Shown in pieces: positions 15,766 to 25,017 of a DNA stretch of 64,000 bases. The DNA comes from Candidatus Syntrophocurvum alkaliphilum (GTDB lineage: Bacteria; Bacillota; Syntrophomonadia; Syntrophomonadales; Syntrophomonadaceae). How positions within the stretch are numbered: the stretch's first letter is position 1; every line of letters starts with the position of its first letter. Position numbers and translations under genes: made by a program. Location: positions 1,544,001-1,608,000 of the forward strand of contig NZ_CP046457.1 in assembly GCF_009734445.1 (NCBI RefSeq), read 5' to 3'. A model generated the notes under the pieces. The model was given only the letters and a program-made list of their open reading frames with translations, was not told where the DNA came from and searched no databases.

Positions 15766-17572
15766 CAGAATCAACTTTGATAAACATTTCATCTAATTCC
15801 TCAACCAAATTTCCAAATTGCTCTAAAGCAAGCTCAATAGGTTCGGGTGTAGTTAAGTCTACTCCGGTGTTTTTCAAAAGGTTCAAAGGATAATCAGAGC
15901 CTCCTGCTTTCAAGAAGTTAATATAATCTCTTAAAATATTAGGTTCACCTTCAATTATCTTTTGTTTTATAGCACTAGCAGCAGAAAAACCTGTTGCATA
16001 TTTATACACATAAAAAGCTGAATAAAAATGTGGTATTCTTGACCATTCAATTCTTACCTCATCATCTATTACCACATCAGGCCCAAAATAAAATTTATTC
16101 AGTTCATTGTAAATGTTACTTAAAAGCTCTGATGTAATCGCTTCACCTTTTTCCGCCCTTTCATGCATAAGCTTTTCAAATTCAGCAAACATAGTCTGTC
16201 TAAAAACAGTCCCTCTAAACTGCTCTAAATAATGATTAATTAGATTCATTTTTTCTTTAATATCTGTACTATTTTTCAGCATATAGTCGCTTAATAATAG
16301 CTCATTAACAGTAGAAGCAACTTCTGCAACAAATATCGTATATTGGCTATTAACAAAAGGTTGATTTCTATTTGAATAATAACTATGCAGTGAATGTCCT
16401 AGTTCATGAGCTAAAGTAAAAACATCATTTAATTTATCATCATAATTTAGAAGAATATAAGGATGGGTGTCATATGAACCCCACGAATATGCACCACTGG
16501 TTTTGCCTACATTTTCATAAACATCAATCCACCCAGAATCTAATCCTTGTTTTAATATATTTAAGTAGTCATCTCCAAGTGGTTGTAGTCCAGCTAATAC
16601 TATTTCTTTAGCTTTCTCATAGGGTATCTTTACTTTATATTCTTTAACTAAAGGTGTATAGAGATCATAAATATGTAGCTCATCTACTTCTAATACTTTT
16701 TTTCTAAGATTCATATATCGATGCAAATGGTGTAAATTGTTGTGAACTGTTTTTATTAGATTTTCATAAACATCAACTGTAACATTATCTTGGTCAAGGG
16801 ATGCTTCTAATGCTGAATTATATTTTCTAGCTTTGGAATAAAAAATATTTGTTTTTACACTACTACTTAAAGTAGTTCCTAGGGTGTTAAATAATTTATT
16901 ATAACTACTATATAATGCTTTAAAAGCATCTTTCCTTACCCTACGATCACTACTCTCCATAAAACGACCAAAGTTTCCTTTGGTTAGTTCAACATCATTT
17001 CCCTCTTCATCTTTTATTACCGGGAATTTAATATCAGCATTATTTAACATAGTAAAAATGTTAGATGAAGATGTGGCAATTTCTGCAACCATAGCCATTA
17101 GTTTTTCTTCTTCGGGAGATAAAATATGTTCTTTTTGTCTTGTTATAGTATCAATAAAATGACTATATATTTTTAAATCATCATTATCATTTAAGAATTT
17201 TTGCAACTGTTCATCAGAAATACTTAAAATCTCAGGCACTATAAATGCTGATGCACTTTTGGCTAAAACAGTTAAACCTTCTGCTCTATCAAATAACGTC
17301 TTGTATTTATCATTGGTATTATCCTCATCTCGTCGCATTTTAGCATAAAGAAAAAGCTTACTTGTTTTCCGGTCAATTTCATCTGATAACCTTAAAACTT
17401 CTAGCAATTGCTCTGCCGAATTCTTTAAAGTATTTTTATAACTTTGTATTTGTTGAGCTAATTCTTTAACTTGATTGAAATCTTCTTCCCATAAATTTTC
17501 ATTAACATAAATATCCTCTATATCCCATTTATATTTTTCATCAATTTCTTTTCTTGTCTTAGCTTTACTCAA
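15737..17572 (-). CDS. pepF: Oligoendopeptidase F (M3B metallopeptidase)
   Basis: 611 residues, the usual size for PepF, a cytosolic zinc peptidase degrading short oligopeptides. The helical N-terminal part (oligopeptidase F domain) precedes the catalytic motif HELGHSLHSYY at residue 389. The downstream EVASTVNE supplies the third zinc ligand, and the substrate-binding HFYSAFYVYKYATGFSAA is near the C-terminus. I chose the TTG at 17572 because AAGGAGG lies 8 bases upstream; the longer frame to 17593 would run through that site. The last residues (AAKSNYKQA) are encoded by DNA that matches an interspersed repeat elsewhere in the window, so the original C-terminus may have been replaced. Confidence 0.92.
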   Translation of the reverse strand: MSKAKTRKEIDEKYKWDIEDIYVNENLWEEDFNQVKELAQQIQSYKNTLKNSAEQLLEVLRLSDEIDRKTSKLFLYAKMRRDEDNTNDKYKTLFDRAEGLTVLAKSASAFIVPEILSISDEQLQKFLNDNDDLKIYSHFIDTITRQKEHILSPEEEKLMAMVAEIATSSSNIFTMLNNADIKFPVIKDEEGNDVELTKGNFGRFMESSDRRVRKDAFKALYSSYNKLFNTLGTTLSSSVKTNIFYSKARKYNSALEASLDQDNVTVDVYENLIKTVHNNLHHLHRYMNLRKKVLEVDELHIYDLYTPLVKEYKVKIPYEKAKEIVLAGLQPLGDDYLNILKQGLDSGWIDVYENVGKTSGAYSWGSYDTHPYILLNYDDKLNDVFTLAHELGHSLHSYYSNRNQPFVNSQYTIFVAEVASTVNELLLSDYMLKNSTDIKEKMNLINHYLEQFRGTVFRQTMFAEFEKLMHERAEKGEAITSELLSNIYNELNKFYFGPDVVIDDEVRIEWSRIPHFYSAFYVYKYATGFSAASAIKQKIIEGEPNILRDYINFLKAGGSDYPLNLLKNTGVDLTTPEPIELALEQFGNLVEELDEMFIKVDSAAKSNYKQA

Positions 17573-17608
17573 AATAATATCCTCCTTATACAATATAGTT
17601 GTTGTTAT

Positions 17609-17692
17609 GAGTCAAGCGAGTCAAAGGGGACGGTTCCTTTTGACTCAGGTGAATGAGTCAAAAGGAACCGTCCCCTTTGACTCGCTTGACTC
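17609..17692. repeat. REP-type palindrome with 38-bp perfect arms
   Basis: Arms 17609-17646 and 17655-17692 are exact reverse complements around an 8-base loop. Each contains the widespread AAAGGGGACGGTTCCTTTTG core flanked by GACTC/GAGTC. A direct partial repetition of the outer segment (GACTCGCTTGACTCTCTTTG) follows to about 17717. The element lies upstream of pepF, 37 bp from its start codon. A single related unit lies at 23414. Confidence 0.85.
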
Positions 17693-17861
17693 TCTTTGAC
17701 TCGCTTGACTCTCTTTGCATTACATTATGCTTCATTATAATATTCCTCAATTGTAGCATTTATATTTAGATAAAAATATTGTACTGCTTTTTTAAGGGAT
17801 TAATTTACTGTAAACTAGTATTTGACAAATGAAGTTGGAAAATTAAATAGGAAGTGATTTA

Positions 17862-18362
17862 GTGACAGGCTTTGTTTTTTGCCCTTTTTGTAATGATCCT
17901 TTAAATAAAGGTATTATAGATAACTACGAGCGTAATTATTGCTCTAGTTGTTCATATGTTCATTATATATATCCAATACCTGCAACTGCAGCTATTGGAC
18001 AGCTAGAAAATAAAATTTTACTCATAAAGCGTGGAATGGAGCCCGGAAAGGGCGTATGGACATTTCCTTCGGGATTTATGGAAGCTGGGGAAACACCCGA
18101 AGAAAGTTGCCTACGCGAGTTGTTTGAGGAAACAGGTATGGAAGGAGAAAGCCTTAAACTAATAAATGCTTATCATGAATACTCCCAAATGTACGGTGAT
18201 CTCCTTCTTTTAGTCTACCATGTTATTTTAAAGCCCGGCATTCCTTATCCAGGCGATGATGCTGATGAAACTGAATTAGTTCCTATCGATGATATAACTG
18301 ATTTAAAATTTAGGTGCTTTAATTTAGCGTTTAAAGAATTAAAAAAACCTAATAATATTTAG
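17862..18362 (+). CDS. Nudix hydrolase with N-terminal zinc ribbon
   Basis: 166 residues. Cys7/Cys10 and Cys27/Cys30 (CPFC...CSSC) form a zinc ribbon like that of NudC-type and related Nudix enzymes. The Nudix box spans residues 71-93 (GFMEAGETPEES...RELFEETGM) with all conserved Gly, Arg and Glu residues. It would hydrolyse a nucleoside diphosphate derivative such as ADP-ribose or NADH; the substrate is not defined by the sequence. GTG start with AGGAAGTG upstream. It is convergent with citrate synthase, with only one base between the stop codons. Confidence 0.88.
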   Translation: MTGFVFCPFCNDPLNKGIIDNYERNYCSSCSYVHYIYPIPATAAIGQLENKILLIKRGMEPGKGVWTFPSGFMEAGETPEESCLRELFEETGMEGESLKLINAYHEYSQMYGDLLLLVYHVILKPGIPYPGDDADETELVPIDDITDLKFRCFNLAFKELKKPNNI

Positions 18363-18363
18363 A

Positions 18364-19731
18364 TCACCTATCCTTTATAGGTATATAATCTTTTTGTTCA
18401 ACTACACTCTTAAAAGCAGGCCTTATTATTTTTCCTGCATTTACTAGCTCCTCCATACGATGAGCACTCCAACCCACAATCCTTGAGATGGCAAATAATG
18501 GTGTATATAGTTCAATGGGGATATTTAGCATCCTATAAATAAATCCAGAATAGAAATCCACATTAACACTTACACCTTTATACATTTTATGCACCTTAGC
18601 TATTACCTCTGGAGCAAGTTTTTCTACTTTTGAATAGAGCTCAAATTCTTCCTCTAAGCCTTTTTCCTTAGCAAGCCTATAGGCGTACTCTTTTAAGATA
18701 ACTGCCCTTGGATCAGATATAGAGTATACAGCATGACCTACTCCATAAATTAATCCAGCACGATCAAAAGCCTCTTTATTAAGTAATTTAAAAAGGTAAT
18801 CTTCTATTTCTTCGTCTACATCCCAATTTTTAATTTGTTGCTTCATATCTTCAAACATTTGAACAACTTTTATGTTTGCTCCACCATGTTTGGGGCCTTT
18901 AAGTGACCCTAAAGCTGCAGACATAGCAGAATAGGTGTCAGTACCTGTCGATGTAGTGACACGTGATACAAATGAAGAATTGTTTCCCCCACCATGCTCT
19001 GCATGAAGCACTAATGAAAGATCTAGTATTTTTGCCTCTAGCTCAGTATACTTACTGTCAGATCTAAGCATATGCAAAATATTTTCTGCTATACTAAGTT
19101 CTGGTTTAGGACTGTGAATATACAAACTATTTCTTCCATGATAATGTGAACATGCCTGATATCCATAAACAGCAAATGCTGGCAAACAAGAAATTAACCA
19201 TAAACATTGCTTTAATACATTATTAATTGATATATCATCAGCTTTATCATCAAAGCTATATAATGCTAAAACACTTCTTGCTAAAGCATTCATTACATCT
19301 TTACTTGGCGCCTTTAAAATAATATCACGCGCAAAATATTCTGGTAAATTTTGATAGCTTCGTAATACATCTTTAAAGTTTTCTAGTTCATTTTCGCTTG
19401 GTAATTCACCAAAAATTAATAGATAGATAGTTTCTTCAAATCCATAACGATTATCATTTAAAAAACCTGCAACAATGTCATTAATATCAATACCTCTATA
19501 AATTAGCTTACCTGGCACAGGTACTAAATCTTTTTCGTCCATAATATATGAACGAACTTCCCCTATTTCAGTTAAACCTACAAGCACTCCCCATCCATCT
19601 ATGTCACGAAGACCAACTTTAACCGAATATTTAGAAAACAACTCTGAATCTATCTTTGTGTTTTTTTCAAGCAGATTAGCATGATCATTTATAAATTGTT
19701 TTTCAAATTTTCCGCCAAAAATGCTTTCCAT
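18364..19731 (-). CDS. Citrate/2-methylcitrate synthase
   Basis: 455 residues of the Si-type citrate synthase family with an N-terminal extension of about 70 residues, common in clostridial proteins. Active-site segments are present: LHAEHGGGNNSSF (substrate His), GPKHGGAN, and the VGHAVYSISDPRA region with catalytic His/Asp. It condenses acetyl-CoA (or propionyl-CoA) with oxaloacetate. The ATG has AGGAGGAG upstream. No other TCA-cycle gene is near, so a role in glutamate supply is likely, but that is inference. Confidence 0.9.
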   Translation of the reverse strand: MESIFGGKFEKQFINDHANLLEKNTKIDSELFSKYSVKVGLRDIDGWGVLVGLTEIGEVRSYIMDEKDLVPVPGKLIYRGIDINDIVAGFLNDNRYGFEETIYLLIFGELPSENELENFKDVLRSYQNLPEYFARDIILKAPSKDVMNALARSVLALYSFDDKADDISINNVLKQCLWLISCLPAFAVYGYQACSHYHGRNSLYIHSPKPELSIAENILHMLRSDSKYTELEAKILDLSLVLHAEHGGGNNSSFVSRVTTSTGTDTYSAMSAALGSLKGPKHGGANIKVVQMFEDMKQQIKNWDVDEEIEDYLFKLLNKEAFDRAGLIYGVGHAVYSISDPRAVILKEYAYRLAKEKGLEEEFELYSKVEKLAPEVIAKVHKMYKGVSVNVDFYSGFIYRMLNIPIELYTPLFAISRIVGWSAHRMEELVNAGKIIRPAFKSVVEQKDYIPIKDR

Positions 19732-19991
19732 ATGGCTCTCCTCCTTTGTCTTATATTATCTTTATAACCTAAAAACTTTAAAAAATAACTAGGAAATATC
19801 TTCTATAATTATATTTAATAATACATTAAGTCGGCTGTAAATATATTACAGTACATTATGTTTAGATTAACAACTTTTAAAAAACCCTAATATTATGTGT
19901 ATTACTCAATATTACATCTTATATATAGAAAGTTTGTCAATATTCATAATAAATTAAAATAACTTAGGCAGCAAACTATTCATTATTGGCT

Positions 19992-19999
19992 CATACAAT
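19992..19999 (+). promoter_or_regulatory. Possible sporulation-type -10 element (CATACAAT)
   Basis: CATACAAT matches the sigma-E -10 consensus CATACANT, 19 bases ahead of the start codon of the peptidoglycan-binding/LysM protein. I find no convincing -35 at normal spacing (AC lies 15 bases upstream), and it sits very close to the start. The gap 19732-20017 holds no gene. Confidence 0.25.
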
Positions 20000-20017
20000 A
20001 TTTAAGGGGATTAATTT

Positions 20018-22000
20018 ATGAACAAAAACCAATTTACACCTAATTACTACTATTTTGGTAGTAGAAAACTTAAACTTGAATTCCCTTTTATGAAGGGGAA
20101 TGATATAAAGATTTTGCAATCATTATTAGGATTAATGCCAAATTTTATTGTTAGTACAAAAATTATGACTAATGGATTATTTGATACTAATACGCATAAA
20201 GCCGTAAAAGAGTTCCAAAAATATTTTAAGTTAAAATCAGATGGTATTGTTGGAGTAAATACTTATTATGCTTTAGGTCATCGTATTAAAAAGTTTTCCC
20301 GTAATGAACCAGTTTTTTCTTCCCAATTATTAAAAGAAGCAAGCTCTGGAGCAGATGTTAGCATACTTCAAAACAGATTAGCTGCATTCCGCAAAACTTA
20401 TCTTAATCGGCCCGCAACGGGCAAGTTTAATGTAAACACCAAATTGGCTGTTAAACGATTTCAGCATGATTTTCCCGATTTGACCCCTGACGGTATTGTT
20501 GGCCCCGAAACGTTTAATAAAATTTTTTTATGGGCTCCTTTAGGTGGAAGAATACTACACCAAGGTCGTAATGGACTTGATACTTATTGGTTGCAACTCT
20601 ATTTGTTTTATCTAAGATATTTCAAACAAAATCCTAACGGTTTTTTTAATGCATATACTGCAAAATCAATTGAAAAGTTTCAAGCCGATGCTAATATCAA
20701 AGTGGATAGTGTAGTTGGTCCACAAACATATTTAGCACTAGGAACTAGTATTGCTTTTCCTCAAAATGAATACTTTTATATGGTAAAAAAAGATGATTCA
20801 TTATTTAAAATAGCTTCCCTTTTTGACAAAAAAAAAGAAGAAATTATAAAATTAAATAACCTTAATCCTTCTGATTGTACTATACATCTTGGGCAATTAC
20901 TTCTTATACCTCCACCAATTACATTTCATGTTGTCAAAAAAGGTGAAACCTTAGGAACAATTTCAAAAAAATATTCAATATCAATAGAAAACTTAGAATT
21001 AGCAAACTACTTTTCACCAAAAATTTTTTTACTACCAGATGAACTTTTAGTCTTACCAGGCTATCATCATAAATTTAAAGGAAAACTAGTCTACATACAA
21101 GTTAATAATATGTTAAGTGAATTAAGAGTTTTTAATTTAGAGAAAATGCAATATAAAACACTAGATTTTATAAAAAATTTAAAAACCCCTCAGCTTTTTT
21201 TAAGTAAAGATAGAAAAAAACTTAGTGTTATTATAAGTAGAGATGGTATTGACTATATCCGCAACTACGACATTCATACGGGTGCTTATAATGAAATAAA
21301 AGCACCTATAGATATAGAGTATCTTGATTGGTCCTATGATTCTAAAAGTTTAGTAATAAATAAGGCAATGATAATAAATACCAAAACCGGACAAGAGTTA
21401 TTTAACTTTAAAGGAGAAATGCCTCAATGGTTTACAGATAATAAAAATATTTTATATTACCGTGATAATGCTTTTAGAAAAATAAACTATCAAACAAATG
21501 TAGTTAGACATGTTTGCACTTCACTAGACAAATCTATTTGGTTTTCCCGTTTAAAAACTAATGATAATAATAAGTTTTTCTATTTTGCTTTTCTTCCCTC
21601 TAGAAGAGTTACATGTACATTCATTTATGATTATAAGAAACGTCTTGTTAAAAATATTAGTCGAAATGACTATTTTGGCACTTGGTCAAGAACATTAAAT
21701 TATCTTATATTATCTGGTAGAGACTATTATGGAAATTTCTTCCCTTGGTTTTATATGAATATAAAGCTATTTAACCAAGAAGGTAAATTTTTAAATAATC
21801 AGCTATTTGCTAAAGGAATCGACCTCAATGATAACAATTTTGATATAAATGATACTTCTTTTTTAGCAGTTTTATATAATCCTAGTAAATTCTATTCAAT
21901 ACCAGTTATTTCAAGAGATATTTATTTAAAAGATATACAAACACAACTTTTAACTAAATTAACACTGTCAAAAAATGCTTATAATCCAATTTTTTTATAA
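20018..22000 (+). CDS. Peptidoglycan-binding and LysM repeat protein with a beta-rich C-terminus
   Basis: 660 residues. Three peptidoglycan-binding type 1 domains (about 26-86, 108-170 and 183-243), each ending in a DGIVG/DSVVGP-x-TY/TF motif. Two LysM modules follow (about 253-298 and 302-347; YMVKKDDSLFKIA and FHVVKKGETLGTIS). Residues 355-660 contain repeated beta-strand patterns such as LDWSYDSKSLVI and MPQWFTDNKNILYY, like a TolB/WD-type propeller. There is no signal peptide. In spore formers such proteins can be made in the mother cell and end up at the cortex or coat. Nothing like a hydrolase domain is visible. Confidence 0.8.
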   Translation: MNKNQFTPNYYYFGSRKLKLEFPFMKGNDIKILQSLLGLMPNFIVSTKIMTNGLFDTNTHKAVKEFQKYFKLKSDGIVGVNTYYALGHRIKKFSRNEPVFSSQLLKEASSGADVSILQNRLAAFRKTYLNRPATGKFNVNTKLAVKRFQHDFPDLTPDGIVGPETFNKIFLWAPLGGRILHQGRNGLDTYWLQLYLFYLRYFKQNPNGFFNAYTAKSIEKFQADANIKVDSVVGPQTYLALGTSIAFPQNEYFYMVKKDDSLFKIASLFDKKKEEIIKLNNLNPSDCTIHLGQLLLIPPPITFHVVKKGETLGTISKKYSISIENLELANYFSPKIFLLPDELLVLPGYHHKFKGKLVYIQVNNMLSELRVFNLEKMQYKTLDFIKNLKTPQLFLSKDRKKLSVIISRDGIDYIRNYDIHTGAYNEIKAPIDIEYLDWSYDSKSLVINKAMIINTKTGQELFNFKGEMPQWFTDNKNILYYRDNAFRKINYQTNVVRHVCTSLDKSIWFSRLKTNDNNKFFYFAFLPSRRVTCTFIYDYKKRLVKNISRNDYFGTWSRTLNYLILSGRDYYGNFFPWFYMNIKLFNQEGKFLNNQLFAKGIDLNDNNFDINDTSFLAVLYNPSKFYSIPVISRDIYLKDIQTQLLTKLTLSKNAYNPIFL

Positions 22001-22093
22001 GAATATTGCTAAATCCCCTTAAGACTTGGTTTTTAGTACAATATCTAATATAATTTATAAATAACATTTTTTTCCTTGAAAGGGGCGGATATT

Positions 22094-22675
22094 TTGAAGC
22101 GTATTACTTCACTTTTCTTAGCAGGACTTGCAGCATTACTACCAATTGCTATTTCTTTAGCAATATTTATCTGGCTATTTAATTTTATTGACAATATACT
22201 TGAACCTATCTTAACTTATTTTTTTGGACAAGCTATACCTGGGATCGGCTTTTTAATTACAATTGTTATTATTATATTAATTGGTTTTGTAGCAACTAGC
22301 TTCATTGGCCAAAAATTACTAAAATTTGGTGAAAAAATACTATTTAAAGTGCCACTTTTAGGAAAAATATATGGCACCATAAAAAAAATAATTGATTCAG
22401 TATTTTCATCTGGAAAAGATTCTTTTAGGCAAGTAGCATTAATCGAGTTCCCAAAAGAAGGGGTATATTCTATAGGTTTTATTACTAATGAAGATTTTAA
22501 TTTTGGTGATGATAACTGTTATTCTATTTTTATCCCCACAACCCCAAATCCTACTAACGGATTTTTTATTCTTGTCCCTAAACAAAAGGTTAAACTATTA
22601 GACATAAGTGTTGACCAAGGTATTGAGTTAGTTATTTCTATGGGTATGATTAAAAATGAAGTAAATGGTTCATAA
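22094..22675 (+). CDS. DUF502 family membrane protein
   Basis: 193 residues. Two N-terminal membrane segments (FLAGLAALLPIAISLAIFIW and a second after GQAIPGIGFL) are followed by the family-like GEKILFKVPLLGKIYGTIKK and a soluble beta-rich domain (VALIEFPKEGVYSIGFIT...). Function of the family is unclear. The TTG at 22094 has AAAGGGG about 8 bases upstream; an in-frame TTG at 22076 overlaps that site and is less likely. Confidence 0.85.
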   Translation: MKRITSLFLAGLAALLPIAISLAIFIWLFNFIDNILEPILTYFFGQAIPGIGFLITIVIIILIGFVATSFIGQKLLKFGEKILFKVPLLGKIYGTIKKIIDSVFSSGKDSFRQVALIEFPKEGVYSIGFITNEDFNFGDDNCYSIFIPTTPNPTNGFFILVPKQKVKLLDISVDQGIELVISMGMIKNEVNGS

Positions 22676-22787
22676 AAATTTATATTTTTATCACCATTTA
22701 AGTCTTTATTAAATAAGAATAGAGTATATTAGATATTTTATTGCATATTATTTATTTTAAGAATGATTTTGAGAGAGGAGTTTAATA

Positions 22788-23291
22788 ATGAAAATAGATA
22801 AAAAATATGTTGAATATGCTAATGATTTTCTAGGTAATTTGACCAAAGGTGCATTTCTTACTGTAAAGCATAATGAAAAGTTAAATACCATGACTATAGG
22901 TTGGGGATCCTTAGGTTATATGTGGCAAAGACCAATAGTCATGGTAGCAGTTAGATATTCACGCTATAGTTATGAATTAATAGAAAAAGCTAACGAATTT
23001 ACTGTAAGCATACCACTTAATTCTGATCTTAAAAAAGATTTAGCAATAGCGGGAAAAAAGTCAGGTAGAGATATTAATAAGTTTAAGGAATGCAATATAA
23101 CTGCACAAGATAGCAAAACGATTAATAGTCCTATTGTTGATGAATGTGATTTGTTTTTTGAATGTAAGGTTGTTTATAAACAGGCAATGGAACCCGGTAC
23201 TTTAGATAAAAGTATACGTGAAAAATTTTATGCCACCCATAATTATCATGTTTTATATTATGGGGAAATACTTGACTGTTATAAAAAGTAA
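22788..23291 (+). CDS. Flavin reductase-like (FMN-binding split-barrel) protein
   Basis: 167 residues of the flavin-reductase-like domain. KGAFLTVKHNEKLNTMTIGWGSLGYMWQRP gives the FMN-binding strand pattern, with VRYSRYSYELI and FTVSIPLN further on. Such proteins bind FMN and reduce flavins or act as small flavoprotein oxidoreductases. AGAGAGGAG lies 8 bases before the ATG. It appears monocistronic and ends near a strong hairpin at 23361. Confidence 0.85.
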   Translation: MKIDKKYVEYANDFLGNLTKGAFLTVKHNEKLNTMTIGWGSLGYMWQRPIVMVAVRYSRYSYELIEKANEFTVSIPLNSDLKKDLAIAGKKSGRDINKFKECNITAQDSKTINSPIVDECDLFFECKVVYKQAMEPGTLDKSIREKFYATHNYHVLYYGEILDCYKK

Positions 23292-23360
23292 ATCTAAAAT
23301 ACTACGTATATTATTTACCTCTAATTAATTTATAATAGTATTTTAATTTTTCATTAGTTT

Positions 23361-23401
23361 TATAAAGGGTTATTGATAATAGTTATCAATAACCCTTTAT
23401 A
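23361..23401. terminator. Strong hairpin after the flavin reductase gene
   Basis: Perfect 19-base arms (23361-23379 and 23383-23401) around a 3-base centre, with core AAAGGGTTATTGATAA. A T-tail is missing on the plus strand, so termination is likely but not typical. It marks the left edge of the GC-rich island. Confidence 0.55.
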
Positions 23402-23413
23402 ACATGAGGAAGT

Positions 23414-23442
23414 GAGTCAAAAGGAGCCGTCCCCTTTGACTC
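23414..23442. repeat. REP-type unit at the left border of the MutS-like island
   Basis: GAGTCAAAAGGAGCCGTCCC continuing to CTTTGACTC is one arm-length copy of the element that forms the palindrome at 17609-17692, with a single G in place of A. It is itself imperfectly palindromic (GAGTCAAA...TTTGACTC). It lies 30 bp before the first MutS-like gene. Confidence 0.7.
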
Positions 23443-23472
23443 ATTTTGGCTTTTTTTGAGTAGGGGGTTTAT

Positions 23473-25017
23473 ATGTTTTACAGTATCCTATTTACTACAC
23501 AGGAACAACACAGGGCGCCGCGACAAACAGAAACGCCGGCTTGCTTCAAGGACTTGAACCTTGACCAAATATTTACACCAATCTTGGAATCAAAAAAGAA
23601 ATTTGAGCTAGAGAGTTTCTTTTACACCGCGTTACATGACCCAGAAATCATTATCTACCGGCAGAATGTAATGCGGGAGCTAGAAGATGACAAACTCTGT
23701 GCCCTGTTCACAGAATTTTCTAAAACAGTCTATGACCTAGGCCAATACATGAATAAGATCCGTTCTTCACTGAACTCCAAAGACATTTGGCATAACAATT
23801 ATCTTACACGAGGACAAATGTTGGACTGCGCAGACAGGTATTGCCGCGCGATTTCCGCGCTTTCGGACGGGCTTTCCAAACTGACGCTTTATTCAGCAGG
23901 ACTTCGCAATTTTGCGGAATATCTCTCCGCATACTGCGCGTCGGAAGGCTACACGGAGCTTCACTCTCATGTAAAGCGACTTCGTGACAAACTTTCCACG
24001 GTGGAATACTGCATGCTTATAAAAAACGGAACCATTCGTGTACGTAAATATGAGAGACAAGCCGACCACTCCAAACAGATACTCGCAATCTTTGATAAAT
24101 TCAGACAAGGTAATGTAAAGGACTACCGGCATGAGCTCCCGGAAGAACCCCATGCAACTCACGTGGAAGCCGCCGTGTTAGATATGGTCGCGGAACTCTA
24201 CAAGGATATTTTTGCTGTCCTAAATGACTTTTGTTCCAAGTATTTTCATTTTGAGGACGAAACAATTTTACGTTTTTCCCGTGAGATACAGTTTTACCTT
24301 TCTTGGCTCGATTATATCCGTCCTCTCAGAGGAGCGGGACTGCCGTTTAACTATCCAAAGCTTTGTAATACAGCAGAGCACCTTTATAATTTGGATATGT
24401 ACGATCTCGCACTTGCCGCTACAGCACAAGAAAAGATCGTAACCAATAACTTCGAGCTGAACGCACCGGAGCATATCATTGTTGTAACAGGCCCCAATCA
24501 AGGCGGCAAGACCACCTTTGCTCGTGCCTTCGGTCAGGTACATTTTCTTGCCTCGCTTGGCCTGTGCGTACCAGGCCGCGAGGCGGCGCTGTACATGTTC
24601 GACGATATTTTTACCCATTTTGGACGGGAAGAAGATTTGTCTACACTGAATGGAAAATTAGCAGACGATCTTGTGCGGCTCCATGAGTTGCTTTCTAAAT
24701 CTACAAGCCGGAGCGTTATAATCATCAACGAGATTTTCGCTTCCACAACACTTTCCGACGCGCTTTCCCTCGGCGGGCATATGATGGATGCTATCTCAAC
24801 GCTGGAAGTTCCCGCTTTAGTAGTAACTTTTCTCGATGAACTTGCTTCCTATGGCTCAAATACGGTTAGCATGATGAGTACGGTTAAAGAAGAAAATCCG
24901 TCTCAGCGAACTTATAAAATAATCAGGAAGCCACCTGATGGTCTTGCCTATGCCATGTATATTGCCGGGGAACACGGTCTGACCTACGAAAAACTTAGCA
25001 GGAGGCTTGGAAGATGA
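23473..25017 (+). CDS. MutS-like ATPase A (domains III-V only)
   Basis: 514 residues. A helical lever/clamp-like region is followed by the MutS family ATPase: Walker A TGPNQGGKTTF (Lys346), Walker B/Glu region IIINEIFASTT (Glu420), and EEDLSTLNGKLADDLVRLHE as the signature segment. It lacks the mismatch-reading domain I and the Smr/nuclease domain of MutS2, so it is not a standard MutS1 or MutS2. Base composition and codon use (CGC, GCG, CCG common) are clearly richer in GC than the surroundings, which indicates horizontal transfer. Its stop overlaps the next MutS-like start (ATGA), so the two proteins are probably made together and may form a heterodimer. The biological role is unknown. Confidence 0.8.
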   Translation: MFYSILFTTQEQHRAPRQTETPACFKDLNLDQIFTPILESKKKFELESFFYTALHDPEIIIYRQNVMRELEDDKLCALFTEFSKTVYDLGQYMNKIRSSLNSKDIWHNNYLTRGQMLDCADRYCRAISALSDGLSKLTLYSAGLRNFAEYLSAYCASEGYTELHSHVKRLRDKLSTVEYCMLIKNGTIRVRKYERQADHSKQILAIFDKFRQGNVKDYRHELPEEPHATHVEAAVLDMVAELYKDIFAVLNDFCSKYFHFEDETILRFSREIQFYLSWLDYIRPLRGAGLPFNYPKLCNTAEHLYNLDMYDLALAATAQEKIVTNNFELNAPEHIIVVTGPNQGGKTTFARAFGQVHFLASLGLCVPGREAALYMFDDIFTHFGREEDLSTLNGKLADDLVRLHELLSKSTSRSVIIINEIFASTTLSDALSLGGHMMDAISTLEVPALVVTFLDELASYGSNTVSMMSTVKEENPSQRTYKIIRKPPDGLAYAMYIAGEHGLTYEKLSRRLGR

